A stretch of 64,000 nucleotides of DNA from Polynucleobacter sp. MWH-UH24A (GTDB taxonomy: Bacteria; Pseudomonadota; Gammaproteobacteria; Burkholderiales; Burkholderiaceae): the NCBI RefSeq assembly GCF_018687475.1, contig NZ_CP061292.1, forward strand, positions 1,851,273 through 1,915,272, read 5' to 3'. The first letter of the stretch is position 1. Each line of letters begins with the position of its first letter. Shown here in pieces: positions 31,248-41,721 of this stretch. The position numbers were made by a program, and so were the translations under genes. The notes under the pieces are model-generated. The model did no database searches and was not told where the DNA came from. It worked only from the letters and a program-made list of their open reading frames with translations.

Positions 31248-31285
31248 GAGGTGCTAGAGTATCATTTCACTTTTGTATTTAATAA

Positions 31286-32353
<1,068 letters not shown>

Positions 32354-32376
32354 ACGGTTAGGCGACAGAGCGGGCT

Positions 32377-33294
32377 ATGCAACATAGTGCCCCACCCCTA
32401 TTTAAGCAAGGCATACCGGCTCTTGCTAAATTAATTGTTTGTCTCGTAGTAAGTTTGGCGCTGATGGTCATTGACTTTAAATTTAAGTCATTAGACTTCA
32501 TCAGAAATCAAGTTATTACTATCTTGCGGCCACTTGAGCAATTAATGCTGCTCCCCACTACCGTAGTTGCTGATAGCACAGACTATTTCACCTCACGCTC
32601 CACTCTTGAGCGCGAAAATGGGGTACTAAAACTACGACAAGCTGAGCTCTCTTTGCTAGCCAATCAGTCATCTTTGCTAGCAGTTGAAAATCAACATCTT
32701 AGAAACCTTCTTGAGTTACAAAAAAATGTAGGGTTCAAAACCGTTCCAGTTGAAATTCTTTTTAATCCTCCAAATCCCCTCTCACAACGTGTCGTAGTGA
32801 ATCAGGGCCAAAACCAAGGCCTTAAATTAGGGTCGCCAATAGCCAATGAAATGGGTATCTTGGGGCAAGTGGTACGCCTATACGACAACTCGGCAGAGGT
32901 TTCTTTATTAGAGGATCGTGATTTTGCTGTACCAGTATTGGTCGCCCGCAATGGACTACGTGCTGCAGTTGTCGGAAGCGGTAGAAACCAATTACTTCAG
33001 CTGCGCTATTTACCCGTCGCAAGCGATCTCGAGGTGGGCGACATTCTTCTTACATCTGGGGTTGATGGAGTTTATCCGCCCGGGTTTGCAGTAGCAGTTA
33101 TTACAAAGATTGAACGAAACCTTGACCAAAACTCCTCGAATGTATTTTGCAACCCAATTGCTGAAATCAATCGACATTTACAGGCCTTAGCTCTAATTTA
33201 CGATCCTGAAATTGATGCCAAACCTGCTTCTGCGTTGAACGCACCTGCGCAAACTAGCGGTCGCCGTCAAACACGTCCCAAAGGGCAGCCATGA
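32377..33294 (+). CDS. mreC: Cell shape protein MreC
   Basis: MreC is a periplasmic scaffold of the elongasome that activates PBP2. It is 305 residues, with one transmembrane helix (about residues 15-35), a coiled coil (about 65-110), and two beta domains ending near YDPEID. The C-terminal tail is rich in Ala, Gln and Arg (NAPAQTSGRRQ). It follows mreB by 23 bases and overlaps the mreD start by 4 bases (ATGA). Confidence 0.94.
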   Translation: MQHSAPPLFKQGIPALAKLIVCLVVSLALMVIDFKFKSLDFIRNQVITILRPLEQLMLLPTTVVADSTDYFTSRSTLERENGVLKLRQAELSLLANQSSLLAVENQHLRNLLELQKNVGFKTVPVEILFNPPNPLSQRVVVNQGQNQGLKLGSPIANEMGILGQVVRLYDNSAEVSLLEDRDFAVPVLVARNGLRAAVVGSGRNQLLQLRYLPVASDLEVGDILLTSGVDGVYPPGFAVAVITKIERNLDQNSSNVFCNPIAEINRHLQALALIYDPEIDAKPASALNAPAQTSGRRQTRPKGQP

Positions 33295-33815
33295 TTGATT
33301 ATCAAAGTGGCTACATCCTGCGCCCGGTTAATCCCAGCTTCATCTATATTAGTCTCGCGATTGCGCTGTTGCTTAATTTCTTACCATGGGGTAACCATGC
33401 CTGGGTTCCTGATTGGCTTATCGTGTGCATTATCTTTTGGAATATTCACCAACATCGCTATGTAGGCGTTATCACCGCCTTTGTTTTTGGAATTCTCATG
33501 GACATTCATAGTGGCTCACTCTTGGGAATGCATGCGTTTAGTTATTCACTAGTCTCCTACATCGCAATTGCTTGGCATAACCGCGTAACAGCATTACGTG
33601 TTTCGTCTCAAATCCTTAATGTATTTCCAATATTTGCTTTAGTTTCATTATTCCCTGTATTCATGCTGTGGGTCTTAAATGAACAAATTCATTGGCGCGG
33701 ATTTTCTAGTTTGATTCAGGCGATTATTGAGGCATTGCTATGGCCGTTAGCCAATTACTTATTACTCTTGCCACAGCGAAGACCAATTGATGTTGATCCC
33801 AATCGACCTCTTTAA
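33291..33815 (+). CDS. mreD: Rod shape-determining protein MreD
   Basis: MreD is an inner-membrane partner of MreC. The 174-residue protein has about five hydrophobic helices, beginning with FIYISLAIALLLNFLPWG, and the conserved FGILMDIHSGSLLGMHAFSY segment. It is coupled to mreC by a 4-base overlap and lies 5 bases before mrdA. Assignment rests on hydropathy, the motif just named and the position between mreC and mrdA. Confidence 0.92.
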   Translation: MIDYQSGYILRPVNPSFIYISLAIALLLNFLPWGNHAWVPDWLIVCIIFWNIHQHRYVGVITAFVFGILMDIHSGSLLGMHAFSYSLVSYIAIAWHNRVTALRVSSQILNVFPIFALVSLFPVFMLWVLNEQIHWRGFSSLIQAIIEALLWPLANYLLLLPQRRPIDVDPNRPL

Positions 33816-33820
33816 ACGAT

Positions 33821-35731
33821 ATGTCTTCAATAAAAAAACCTGATCTCTATTCATTTCAAGAACGGGCACGAGTTGCAATAATTTTTGTTGGCGTATGTTT
33901 TGGCTTATTGGCTATACGCTTGTTTTGGTTACAAATCATTAGCCATCAACAATATTCGACACTTGCAGATAGCAATCGCATTGCAATCGTACCGGTGCCC
34001 GCCAATCGAGGCTTGCTGATTGACCGCAACGGGATTGTGATTGGGCGTAATTACTCAGCACTAACTTTGGAAGTAGATGCCTCACAAATTAATGGCAACG
34101 TAGACGATCTCATCAATGAGCTTTCGGAGATTATTCAAATTAGCCCTAGAGATCGCCGAAACTTTAAACGTGCCCTCGAAGATTCTCGAAACATGGGTAC
34201 ATTTCCTTTGCGTTCCATGCTGACCGAAGCCGAGATGGCTCGCTTTCTAGCCAATCGATATCGCTTTCCGGGTGTTGATGTCAGCGCACGTAACTTTCGT
34301 GAATACCCCTATAACGAATTAGCATCCCATTTAATCGGTTATATCGGACGAGTTTCACAAAAAGATAAAGAAAGGATGCAAAACGAGCTTCTGGAAACGA
34401 GAGGCAGTCAAGACCCTTATGCGCTTCAGGGCGCATTTTTACCCGGCATTCAATATGTTGGCAAAATTGGTATCGAACAAACGTATGAAAGAATTTTGCG
34501 TGGCGTTCCAGGCTATGATGAAGTAGAAATTACGGCTGGTGGTAAGCCCGTTCGTACTCTTTCAAGCACGCCATCCATCCCTGGCAAAAATGTCATTCTC
34601 TCAATTGACATTAAATTTCAAGCGCTAGTTGAGCAACTGTATGGCAAGCATCGCGGGGCCTTTGTGGCCATTGAGCCCGAAACCGGCGATATTCTAGCCT
34701 TCGTTTCAAAGCCCAATTTCAATCCCAATGACTTTGTCGAAGGAATTGATCCTGTCACTTGGAAAGAACTGAATGAGTCAAAGGAAAAACCCCTTTATAA
34801 CCGGCCCCTAAAGGGTATTTATCCGCCGGCATCCACCTACAAACCTTTCATGGCACTTGCTGCGCTTGAACTTAATAAACGCAAAGCCGAAGATGCGATT
34901 GCAGATCCGGGATTTTTTACGTTTGGTAATCACACCTTTCGTGACGATAAAGTAGGCGGCCATGGAATGGTCAATATGGAAAAATCCATTGTGGAATCGT
35001 GTGATACCTACTACTACCTCTTAGCACGCGACATGGGTGTCAACATGATGCATGATTTTATGAAACCATTGGGCTTTGGTCAGATTACTGGGATTGATTT
35101 AGAGGGTGAGGCAAAAGGTGTCTTGCCATCCACAGAGTGGAAGAAAACAGCCTTCAAAAAGCCGGAGCAGCAAAAGTGGTTTGAGGGTGAGACCATCTCA
35201 CTAGGCATTGGACAAGGCTATAACGCATTCACCATTTTGCAATTAGCACATGGCCTTGCAAATGTTCTCAATTATGGTGTGGTCATGAAACCTCATATTG
35301 CCAAAGCCATTGAGGATCCATTCACACGACAAAAGGAACTCACCACCCCCAAGGAAAGCTATCGCATTGATCTCAAGCCAGAAAATATTGAACTCATCAA
35401 AAAAGCGATGGTTGAGGTGAATAAATCAGGAACATCTGCATCGTCATTTCGTAATGCCACCTACAGTGCGGGAGGCAAAACAGGTACTGCTCAGGTATTT
35501 AGCTTGAACTCTAAAACGTATCACCACGGCTCAACCCCTGAGTTTCTTCGCGATCATGCTTTATTTGTGACCTACGCACCCAATGACAAACCAAAAATTG
35601 CCATTGCGATGATTGTTGAAAATGCTGGTTTTGGTGCCCAGCATGCTGCGCCGATTGCGCGCAAAGCGCTTGACTATTACATTGATGGTAAATGGCCTAA
35701 GGAGATTCCGGAATGGAAAAGAGTGCCTTAG
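33821..35731 (+). CDS. mrdA: Penicillin-binding protein 2 (elongation transpeptidase)
   Basis: PBP2 cross-links peptidoglycan in the elongasome with RodA. The 636-residue protein has one N-terminal transmembrane helix (about 20-40), a PBP dimerisation (pedestal) domain with RGLLIDRNGIVI, and the transpeptidase domain. Its active-site serine is S338 in STYK; the second motif reads SCD in VESCDTYYY, and KTG starts at K553. The last 19 bases overlap rodA, in line with translational coupling of the two partners. Confidence 0.97.
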   Translation: MSSIKKPDLYSFQERARVAIIFVGVCFGLLAIRLFWLQIISHQQYSTLADSNRIAIVPVPANRGLLIDRNGIVIGRNYSALTLEVDASQINGNVDDLINELSEIIQISPRDRRNFKRALEDSRNMGTFPLRSMLTEAEMARFLANRYRFPGVDVSARNFREYPYNELASHLIGYIGRVSQKDKERMQNELLETRGSQDPYALQGAFLPGIQYVGKIGIEQTYERILRGVPGYDEVEITAGGKPVRTLSSTPSIPGKNVILSIDIKFQALVEQLYGKHRGAFVAIEPETGDILAFVSKPNFNPNDFVEGIDPVTWKELNESKEKPLYNRPLKGIYPPASTYKPFMALAALELNKRKAEDAIADPGFFTFGNHTFRDDKVGGHGMVNMEKSIVESCDTYYYLLARDMGVNMMHDFMKPLGFGQITGIDLEGEAKGVLPSTEWKKTAFKKPEQQKWFEGETISLGIGQGYNAFTILQLAHGLANVLNYGVVMKPHIAKAIEDPFTRQKELTTPKESYRIDLKPENIELIKKAMVEVNKSGTSASSFRNATYSAGGKTGTAQVFSLNSKTYHHGSTPEFLRDHALFVTYAPNDKPKIAIAMIVENAGFGAQHAAPIARKALDYYIDGKWPKEIPEWKRVP

Positions 35732-36864
35732 TTCGGCTTAAATTAATCCTCCTTCACCTGTTTAATGGCTTTGATGCTCGCCTGGGCTTCATTTTCTTGG
35801 CCCTTGCATTTATTAGTTTTATTGTTTTTTTATCGGCCGGGCAGGGCACCCCCGTGGCTCTTGTTGACCAAATACGTAACTTGGTCATTGCCTTTGTCAT
35901 CATGTGGGCGGTTTCACAAATCCCGCCCAAGTGGCTTGAAACTGCTGCGGTTTGGATCTACGGCATTGGCATTGCGCTATTAATCGCCGTTGCTCTTTTT
36001 GGATTGATTAAAAAAGGGGCCAGACGCTGGGTCAATGTTGGTATTGTTATTCAGCCATCGGAAATTATGAAGATTGCGGTACCACTCATGCTCGCTTGGT
36101 ATTTTCAAAAACGTGAGGGTATTCGCTCAGCAGTTGATTATCTTGTAGCAGCAATATTGCTAGCTTTACCGGTATTTCTGATTGCTCGCCAACCCGATCT
36201 TGGGACTGCGCTATTGGTTTTCGCCTCGGGTCTCTATGTCATTATTTTGGCGGGCTTACCATGGCGTTGGATCATTCCCGTTGTGGCGATTGCAGTAGTT
36301 GCCATTTTATTTCTTGTTGTATTTAGCGGCAGCATATGTGCGCCCGACATCAATTGGCCACTAATTCGGGAATATCAAAAAAATAGGATTTGTACCTTAC
36401 TTGATCCATCAAGCGATCCGCTTGGAAAAGGTTTTCATACCATTCAAGCAGTTATTGCGGTTGGATCGGGCGGCTTTTTTGGCAAAGGTTGGCGTGAAGG
36501 TACTCAATCCCACTTAGAATTTATTCCTGAAAAACATACTGATTTTGTCTTTGCTGTCTTTGCTGAAGAGTTTGGATTTCTTGGCAATATTCTTTTGATC
36601 CTGCTCTTTTTTGCGCTTATTAAACGCGGCTTAGCAATCTCAGTCAATGCGCCTACTTTATTTACGCGCCTCCTAGGGGGTGCCATTAGTATGATTTTCT
36701 TCACCTATGCCTTTGTAAATATCGGCATGGTCACAGGACTTCTTCCAGTGGTTGGGGTTCCGCTTCCGCTCCTCAGTTATGGCGGAACCGCCCTTGTAAC
36801 GCTTGGGTTTGGGGCCGGCATATTGATGAGTATCCACCGCCATCGACGACTAGTTCAAAGCTAA
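35713..36864 (+). CDS. rodA: Peptidoglycan glycosyltransferase RodA
   Basis: RodA, a SEDS-family polymerase, makes glycan strands from lipid II with PBP2. The 383-residue protein has about ten transmembrane helices and the signatures GARRWVNVG, QPSEIMKIA, RQPDLGTALL and the FIPEKHTDFVFAVFAEEFGF region. VGVPLPLLSYGGTALV is the classic SEDS C-terminal motif. It is the last gene of the mre-mrd operon and is followed after 21 bases by a hairpin terminator shared with the convergent HU gene. Confidence 0.97.
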   Translation: MEKSALVRLKLILLHLFNGFDARLGFIFLALAFISFIVFLSAGQGTPVALVDQIRNLVIAFVIMWAVSQIPPKWLETAAVWIYGIGIALLIAVALFGLIKKGARRWVNVGIVIQPSEIMKIAVPLMLAWYFQKREGIRSAVDYLVAAILLALPVFLIARQPDLGTALLVFASGLYVIILAGLPWRWIIPVVAIAVVAILFLVVFSGSICAPDINWPLIREYQKNRICTLLDPSSDPLGKGFHTIQAVIAVGSGGFFGKGWREGTQSHLEFIPEKHTDFVFAVFAEEFGFLGNILLILLFFALIKRGLAISVNAPTLFTRLLGGAISMIFFTYAFVNIGMVTGLLPVVGVPLPLLSYGGTALVTLGFGAGILMSIHRHRRLVQS

Positions 36865-36885
36865 GTATTTAGAAGGGGTGGCAAC

Positions 36886-36910
36886 AAAAAACCCAGCCGA
36901 AGCTGGGTTT
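36886..36910. terminator. Bidirectional rho-independent terminator between rodA and HU gene
   Basis: AAACCCAGC (36889-36897), loop CGAA, and GCTGGGTTT (36902-36910) form a perfect nine-base stem. The A-tract on one side and T-tract on the other make it work in both directions. It sits between the convergent ends of rodA (stop at 36864) and the HU gene (stop at 36929). Confidence 0.88.
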
Positions 36911-36928
36911 GTCTGAGATTGTTCTCGA

Positions 36929-37213
36929 TTACTTTTTACGCTTATTTACAGCGTCTTTAAATGCCTTACCTGCAGAAAACTTGACTGTCTTGGAGGCGGC
37001 AATTTTGAGAGGCTCGCCCGTTTTTGGATTACGGCCCATACGAGCAGCACGTTTACCAGAAGCGAAGGTTCCAAAACCGATTAACTGTACTGAGTCACCC
37101 TTAGTTACTGCTTTAATGATGTGCTCAATGGCAGAATTCAAAGCGTACTCTGCTTTTGCTTTAGAAATCTCGGCATCGTCAGCAATTGCTGCGATTAAAT
37201 CTGCTTTATTCAA
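36929..37213 (-). CDS. hupB: DNA-binding protein HU
   Basis: HU is a small nucleoid protein that bends DNA non-specifically. The 94-residue product opens [19 protein letters not shown] and has the beta-arm core VQLIGFGTF and the arm [12 protein letters not shown]. The start is TTG: GGAG sits six bases upstream and the protein start matches the HU family exactly, with no ATG available. It ends in KKRKK-like basic residues. The upstream 123 bases contain no gene and several AT-rich -10-like stretches; I cannot single out one promoter. Confidence 0.94.
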   Translation of the reverse strand: MNKADLIAAIADDAEISKAKAEYALNSAIEHIIKAVTKGDSVQLIGFGTFASGKRAARMGRNPKTGEPLKIAASKTVKFSAGKAFKDAVNKRKK

Positions 37214-37336
37214 GTGAAGCTCCTTGTTAATTGTTCATTGTGTTGCGCACATGCGCTGGTGCAATTGTAAACACAAAATGTTATAAAAATAAATAATCTT
37301 TAGAAAAAAATAGCCGTGAAGCCTTTTAGGGTATGG

Positions 37337-37699
37337 CTAATCTAGAACAACTAAGTCAACGATAAAATATTCAGTCTCAGCAAAGCAATTGGTTGGCAAA
37401 CCAACGTGTTGCTCATACTGCAATGAAACTTTACGCCCCATATTAGCGTTTATTTTGTTCGCCACGGCATCATCGCGCACCGAAAAGAAGAATTTTTCAG
37501 ACATGGTTCCAGGCATTGAGACCATCGCAAGCTCTCCCTCCCAGGTCTTGCAAAACCAGCCGCGCTTAGAGAACTTTTGAACATAGCCGGCTCGATCGCC
37601 TTCGGCATAACTCCAATTGAGCATTAAATATGTATAACCAGCGATTAAAACCGCGCTAATCAGAATTAAAATGAGAAATGATCGAAAAAAACGTGCCAT
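37337..37699 (-). CDS. Uncharacterised single-pass membrane protein
   Basis: This 120-residue protein has a basic N-terminus (MARFFRS), one strong transmembrane helix (about 8-28, LILILISAVLIAGYTYLML) and then a compact soluble domain. That domain has two cysteines, C50 (GWFCKTWEGEL) and C106 (LPTNCFAET), that could form a disulfide outside the membrane. The GWFCKTWEGELAM segment is conserved in related hypothetical proteins I have seen in Burkholderiaceae, but I know no function. It is divergent from the cytochrome c gene (59-base gap). Confidence 0.65.
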   Translation of the reverse strand: MARFFRSFLILILISAVLIAGYTYLMLNWSYAEGDRAGYVQKFSKRGWFCKTWEGELAMVSMPGTMSEKFFFSVRDDAVANKINANMGRKVSLQYEQHVGLPTNCFAETEYFIVDLVVLD

Positions 37700-37758
37700 A
37701 CGATTTATTTAATAAAAAGCTATCTTACTGGATTAAATTGACCGAAGAGGATGAGTTT

Positions 37759-38154
37759 ATGAAGCGCCCTAATTCAGCTTGTTATTTATTTAGCATTTGC
37801 TTCTTAATGGTGTTTTCTAGCCACTCATTTGCTAGCTCGGGCGAGTCAATATATAAGCAAGTTTGTGCAAACTGTCATACGCCTGGGGTTGCGGGGGCCC
37901 CAAAGCTAGGGGACAAAGCCAAGTGGGCCGTTCTAATTAAGGAAGGCCAAATCCAAATTACGGCTCATGGCTATGTTGGGATTCGTGGTATGCCCGCCAA
38001 AGGTGGAAAACCGGATTTAAGTGTGAGTGATTTTGCTGCGTCGGTTGTCTACATGGCCAATCAGTCTGGCGCAACCTGGAGCAATCCGGATGATGCCATG
38101 TTAAAAAGGATTGATGCTGAGATTTTGCGTCGTCAGGCACAGATTCGGAAGTAG
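37759..38154 (+). CDS. Small c-type cytochrome (cytochrome c5 type)
   Basis: This is a 131-residue secreted monohaem cytochrome. A signal peptide spans about residues 1-26 (LMVFSSHSFA then SSGES). The haem site is C36-A-N-C39-H40, and the distal methionine is probably in GIRGMPAKGG, the cytochrome c5 signature. I chose the ATG at 37759 because the signal peptide begins there and GAGG lies eight bases upstream; an earlier in-frame start would add 27 unrelated residues. It would carry electrons in the periplasm, with partner unknown. lpxO follows after 8 bases. Confidence 0.87.
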   Translation: MKRPNSACYLFSICFLMVFSSHSFASSGESIYKQVCANCHTPGVAGAPKLGDKAKWAVLIKEGQIQITAHGYVGIRGMPAKGGKPDLSVSDFAASVVYMANQSGATWSNPDDAMLKRIDAEILRRQAQIRK

Positions 38155-38162
38155 GTATCTAG

Positions 38163-39065
38163 ATGGAGCTTCGTCACGGGATTTTTCTCATCTTTTTAGG
38201 CTCAGCGCTATTTATTTACTATCGGGGTAAGGTGCGCTTTGGTTTGCTTCGCTCCCTCACTGATTATGTAGTATTGCTAGCACCCATCAATGCATTGATT
38301 TATTTATTCTCTAAAGTGGGTTGCAGTCCTTATCTACCCACCAATGAGTTTCCAGAACTACGGCCACTAAACGATCACTGGCAAATGATTCGAGATGAGG
38401 CTTTAGCGCTTCAAGACAGCGGACAAATTCGTCAAGCAACCGGCTACAACGATATCGGGTTTAATTCTTTCTTTCGCACTGGCTGGAAACGCTTTTATTT
38501 ATATTGGTACGGTAAAGATCTGCCATCGGCAGAAGGGTCCTGCCCCCAAACGGTTGCATTACTTAAATCGATTCCGAGTATCAAGGCCGCCATGTTTGCC
38601 TCACTACCACCTGGAGCAACTTTAGTTCGTCATCGCGATCCTTATGCTGGGTCATTGCGCTACCACCTAGGTCTTGTAACTCCGAATAGTCCGCATTGTT
38701 TTATTAATGTGGATGGTGAGTCCTACTTTTGGAAAGACGGCGAAGCAGTTATGTTTGACGAAACTTATATCCATTTCGCAGCCAACAACACCGAACATCA
38801 ACGCATTGTTTTATTCTGCGATATTGAGAGGCCGCTGCACACCAAGATAATGCAATGTTTTAATCGCTGGTTTGGTTTGCAAGTAATGAGTGCGGCCGCT
38901 TCTCAAAATGTCGAGGGTGAATCGCTTGGTTTTGTAAACGTTCTTTTCACTTATTTTTATCGACTACGGATGCAGACAAAAAAACTAAAGGCTTCCCATC
39001 GTCAGATTTATTACATCGGCAAATGGGTCTTAATTTTTGGCCTCATTTGGTTACTATTTTGGTAA
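38163..39065 (+). CDS. lpxO: LpxO-like lipid A hydroxylase (Fe/2-oxoglutarate, Asp/Asn beta-hydroxylase fold)
   Basis: The 300-residue protein belongs to the aspartyl/asparaginyl beta-hydroxylase family in its membrane-bound LpxO form, which 2-hydroxylates a secondary acyl chain of lipid A. There is a hydrophobic N-terminal helix (about 6-22) and a C-terminal one (about 283-298). The iron ligands would be H157 and D159 ([13 protein letters not shown]) and a second histidine around 204-212 ([12 protein letters not shown]), with R214 for 2-oxoglutarate. Together with the two acyltransferases at 14652-16420 it implies a modified lipid A. The substrate is inferred from family resemblance. The stop overlaps the next gene's ATG by one base. 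Confidence 0.78.
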   Translation: MELRHGIFLIFLGSALFIYYRGKVRFGLLRSLTDYVVLLAPINALIYLFSKVGCSPYLPTNEFPELRPLNDHWQMIRDEALALQDSGQIRQATGYNDIGFNSFFRTGWKRFYLYWYGKDLPSAEGSCPQTVALLKSIPSIKAAMFASLPPGATLVRHRDPYAGSLRYHLGLVTPNSPHCFINVDGESYFWKDGEAVMFDETYIHFAANNTEHQRIVLFCDIERPLHTKIMQCFNRWFGLQVMSAAASQNVEGESLGFVNVLFTYFYRLRMQTKKLKASHRQIYYIGKWVLIFGLIWLLFW

Positions 39066-39793
39066 TGGAAAAAATTCGGGTCTCTAAACTATTATCTGAA
39101 CGTGGTTTGTGTTCAAGGCGAGAAGCGGATGCCTATATTGAACAAGGTTTAGTGACTGTTGATGGCGAAGTCGTTCAAGAATTAGGTACTCGAGCCTTTC
39201 GGCATCAAACCATTGAATTGCATTCTGGCGCCAAGCGTCAGCAAGAACAACGCCTCACCATCTTATTAAATAAGCCGGTAGGCTATATTTCGCATTTAGA
39301 TGACGAAGAACAATACAAGCCAGCAGCATCACTCATCATTCCCGATAATCAATTTATGGGTGCATCCCATCAAACTGAACGCGCTCATTTTAGAGGTCTT
39401 GCTCCAGCGGGGCGCCTTGATATTGATTCATCTGGTTTGTTGGTGCTTACTCAAGATGGACGAATTGCTAAATTATTAATCGGGGAAGATAGTCCGATCG
39501 AAAAAGAATATCTAGTTCGTGTTAGTGGCAATTTATCTGATGCGGGCTTACGCTCTTTGCAGCATGGCCTATCGCTTGATGGTAAGGCACTAAAACCGGC
39601 AAAAGTAAGTTGGCAAAATGAGGATCAACTCCGTTTTGTTTTGCGAGAGGGGCGCAAACGGCAAATTCGGAGGATGTGTGAGCTCGTTGATCTCACTGTC
39701 ATTGGTCTAAAACGAATCCGTATTGGTCAAATAAGCCTAGGATCACTTCCAAGCGGTCAGTGGCGTATTTTGGGTAAACAAGAGCGCTTTTAG
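39065..39793 (+). CDS. rRNA/tRNA pseudouridine synthase, RsuA/RluB/E/F family
   Basis: The 242-residue protein has an N-terminal S4 RNA-binding domain ([25 protein letters not shown], key residues in the first 28) and a catalytic domain. The active aspartate is in the [17 protein letters not shown] motif. [14 protein letters not shown] and [12 protein letters not shown] are the RsuA-family closing motifs. RluF (U2604 of 23S rRNA) is the closest fit by layout, but RluB/RluE cannot be excluded. I place the start at 39065, where TAATG overlaps the stop of lpxO; an earlier start would lie entirely within lpxO. Confidence 0.85.
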   Translation: MEKIRVSKLLSERGLCSRREADAYIEQGLVTVDGEVVQELGTRAFRHQTIELHSGAKRQQEQRLTILLNKPVGYISHLDDEEQYKPAASLIIPDNQFMGASHQTERAHFRGLAPAGRLDIDSSGLLVLTQDGRIAKLLIGEDSPIEKEYLVRVSGNLSDAGLRSLQHGLSLDGKALKPAKVSWQNEDQLRFVLREGRKRQIRRMCELVDLTVIGLKRIRIGQISLGSLPSGQWRILGKQERF

Positions 39794-40083
39794 GTCACAA
39801 CAGGGAAAAGCGTCAATTGCATGGCCCGTTCGCGAACGGGCAATAATGCGGAGTACTCTGGACTATTGGCCCAACGCTTCGCATCCTCTAAGCTTGGAAA
39901 GCTAAGCTCAACGAAGGTATCAAACGGTGCGGCATTTAACTGATTCCAAAGGGGGCTGTTACAAACTCCCCTGCGCACAACCCTGCCCTTATAGAGCTCA
40001 ATAGTTGCACCAACCTGTGCGCGATAGTCATCAAAATCTTTCGGGTTCTGGATTTTAAATATCCCAATTACATGAACGTTCAT
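39790..40083 (-). CDS. DUF1330 family small protein
   Basis: This is a 97-residue dimeric alpha/beta-barrel type (ferredoxin-like) protein. The family pattern is visible in [23 protein letters not shown] and in [27 protein letters not shown] (only key blocks given). No catalytic function is established for DUF1330. It lies 8 bases downstream of the carbonic anhydrase gene and is probably co-transcribed. Its 3' end overlaps the convergent pseudouridine synthase gene by 4 bases. Confidence 0.8.
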   Translation of the reverse strand: MNVHVIGIFKIQNPKDFDDYRAQVGATIELYKGRVVRRGVCNSPLWNQLNAAPFDTFVELSFPSLEDAKRWANSPEYSALLPVRERAMQLTLFPVVT

Positions 40084-40091
40084 GACACTCC

Positions 40092-40748
40092 TTAGCTCGC
40101 CAACTGTGCGCGATACCGATCGTGCAGCTCTTGCGGATTTGAGATGCTAGTATGAAGGTCCTTAAGTAAGCCATCATGCAGCCGATAGATGCACCCATGA
40201 ATTGAAATGGTTTGTCCATTGGCCCAGGCATCTTGAACAATATTGGTTTGTCCAATATTAATGACCTGCTCTAATACGTTAAGCTCACACAATCGATCCA
40301 AGCGAGCATTCTCTTCCTCAATGGAACAAAGTTCGTGATAATGTTTATCGTGGACATCTTTAATGTGTCGGATCCAGTTGTCCGCAATTCCGATGCGGGT
40401 ATTGTTCATTGCAGCTGCAATTCCTGAACAACCATAATGCCCCACCACAATAATATGCTTAACTTTTAAACGATCAATCGCAAATTGGATCACCGATAGG
40501 GCATTGAAGTCAGTATGTACGACAATATTTGCAATATTGCGATGAACAAAGACTTCGCCTGGCTTGAGCCCCACAATTTGATTGGCTGGGACGCGTGAAT
40601 CTGAGCAACCAATCCAGAGGTACTCGGGGTTTTGTTGATCCACCAATCTTGAGAAATAATCTGGATCAGCGCTTGTTACAGACCGAATCCACTGTCGGTT
40701 TTGCTCAAATAGTCTCTCAAGATCGGGCTTTGAATTGTTATTACCCAT
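40092..40748 (-). CDS. can: Beta-class carbonic anhydrase
   Basis: This zinc enzyme interconverts CO2 and bicarbonate in the cytoplasm. The 218-residue protein has zinc ligands C48, H104 and C107, with the D50/R52 dyad in CSDSR and the VVGHYGCSGI motif. FVHRNIANIV is also present. Length and motifs match E. coli Can. It is divergent from an outer-membrane-type gene and upstream of the DUF1330 gene. Confidence 0.95.
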   Translation of the reverse strand: MGNNNSKPDLERLFEQNRQWIRSVTSADPDYFSRLVDQQNPEYLWIGCSDSRVPANQIVGLKPGEVFVHRNIANIVVHTDFNALSVIQFAIDRLKVKHIIVVGHYGCSGIAAAMNNTRIGIADNWIRHIKDVHDKHYHELCSIEEENARLDRLCELNVLEQVINIGQTNIVQDAWANGQTISIHGCIYRLHDGLLKDLHTSISNPQELHDRYRAQLAS

Positions 40749-40822
40749 TTATATACCTTTGTTTGCAATTAAGCCTAATATACAAGATCTCACTATCACG
40801 AACCGTATAAATCGTTGAAGTC

Positions 40823-41650
40823 ATGAAAATTATTCTATGCTTCCTATGTAGTTTTTTTGTCGTGCTGGCACATAACGGCTTGGCTCAAGAGGTTGCTACT
40901 GAAGCGCAGCAATATAGTTTTTGGGAGTTAAAAAACGATTCCTTTAATTACGGCGAACAATCGATTTTGGAATTATGGGCCTATCAAAATGGCTATGGAA
41001 ATAATGATCTAAGCGATATTTATAAATTGCGTTTCTATCAACCACTCTCCATTCATCAGTGGAAAGGAATGATGCGCATTGATACCGCAATCAGCTCTAC
41101 TTGGGGACCTAATGCTCCCGGACAAAATAGTGGTCAATTTAGTGCGGGCAATACGATGCTCACAATTTGGGGAATGCCCCCAGGATTTTTACCCGCCTGG
41201 AACCTTAATCTGGGGGGTCGCATCATTTTTCCATTTGGCAACAATGGTCAGTGGGCAGTAGGTCCCCAAGTGAGCGCGTCCTTTGTTCCTCAGTCCTCAA
41301 GTAAGTCCTTGCTATCTGACTTTTCACCTTTGGTTCGTTACATGTACGGATTTGATAGTAAAAATAATTCGTTTGCGGCCAATCCATCCCAGCCGCCGCT
41401 ATTACGCACGCTTCAACTGTATCCCACGATTGGATTACAACTTTCCCCTGGCACACAAATTCGATTCTGGGATGAAAATGGAATTCTCTACAACTCAGCG
41501 GGAGGTGGCTGGTTTGTTCCGCTTGATGCCATGGTGACGCATTCCATCAACAATCATCTTTTATTTGCAGTGGGTGCCAGCAAACCCGTAGTGCAAACCT
41601 TTCAGTCTTATGATTGGTCAATCTATGGAAAGATTTCCATACGGTTTTGA
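40823..41650 (+). CDS. Predicted outer-membrane beta-barrel protein of unknown function
   Basis: This 275-residue protein has a signal peptide (MKIILCFLCSFFVVLAHNGLA, cleavage likely before QE). The rest is amphipathic beta-strand pattern rich in aromatic residues: LRFYQPL, MRIDTAIS, LNLGGRIIFPFG, VGPQVSASFVP, LLFAVGAS. It ends in a C-terminal phenylalanine strand (IYGKISIRF), the usual beta-barrel assembly signal. I do not recognise a named family; it resembles generic transporter or MetA-pathway barrels. It is divergent from the carbonic anhydrase gene, and a bidirectional terminator follows. Confidence 0.7.
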   Translation: MKIILCFLCSFFVVLAHNGLAQEVATEAQQYSFWELKNDSFNYGEQSILELWAYQNGYGNNDLSDIYKLRFYQPLSIHQWKGMMRIDTAISSTWGPNAPGQNSGQFSAGNTMLTIWGMPPGFLPAWNLNLGGRIIFPFGNNGQWAVGPQVSASFVPQSSSKSLLSDFSPLVRYMYGFDSKNNSFAANPSQPPLLRTLQLYPTIGLQLSPGTQIRFWDENGILYNSAGGGWFVPLDAMVTHSINNHLLFAVGASKPVVQTFQSYDWSIYGKISIRF

Positions 41651-41677
41651 TGAATCCGTTTCGATAAGCTCAATAAC

Positions 41678-41701
41678 AAAAACCACCCGAAGGTGGTTTT
41701 T
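41678..41701. terminator. Bidirectional rho-independent terminator
   Basis: AAAAACCACC, loop CGAA and GGTGGTTTTT form a perfect ten-base stem flanked by its own A and T runs, so it can act on both strands. It lies between the convergent ends of the barrel gene (stop at 41650) and the 60-residue protein gene (stop at 41722). The CGAA tetraloop is the same as in the rodA/HU terminator. Confidence 0.9.
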
Positions 41702-41721
41702 ATTCATGGGCCGAAAATATC

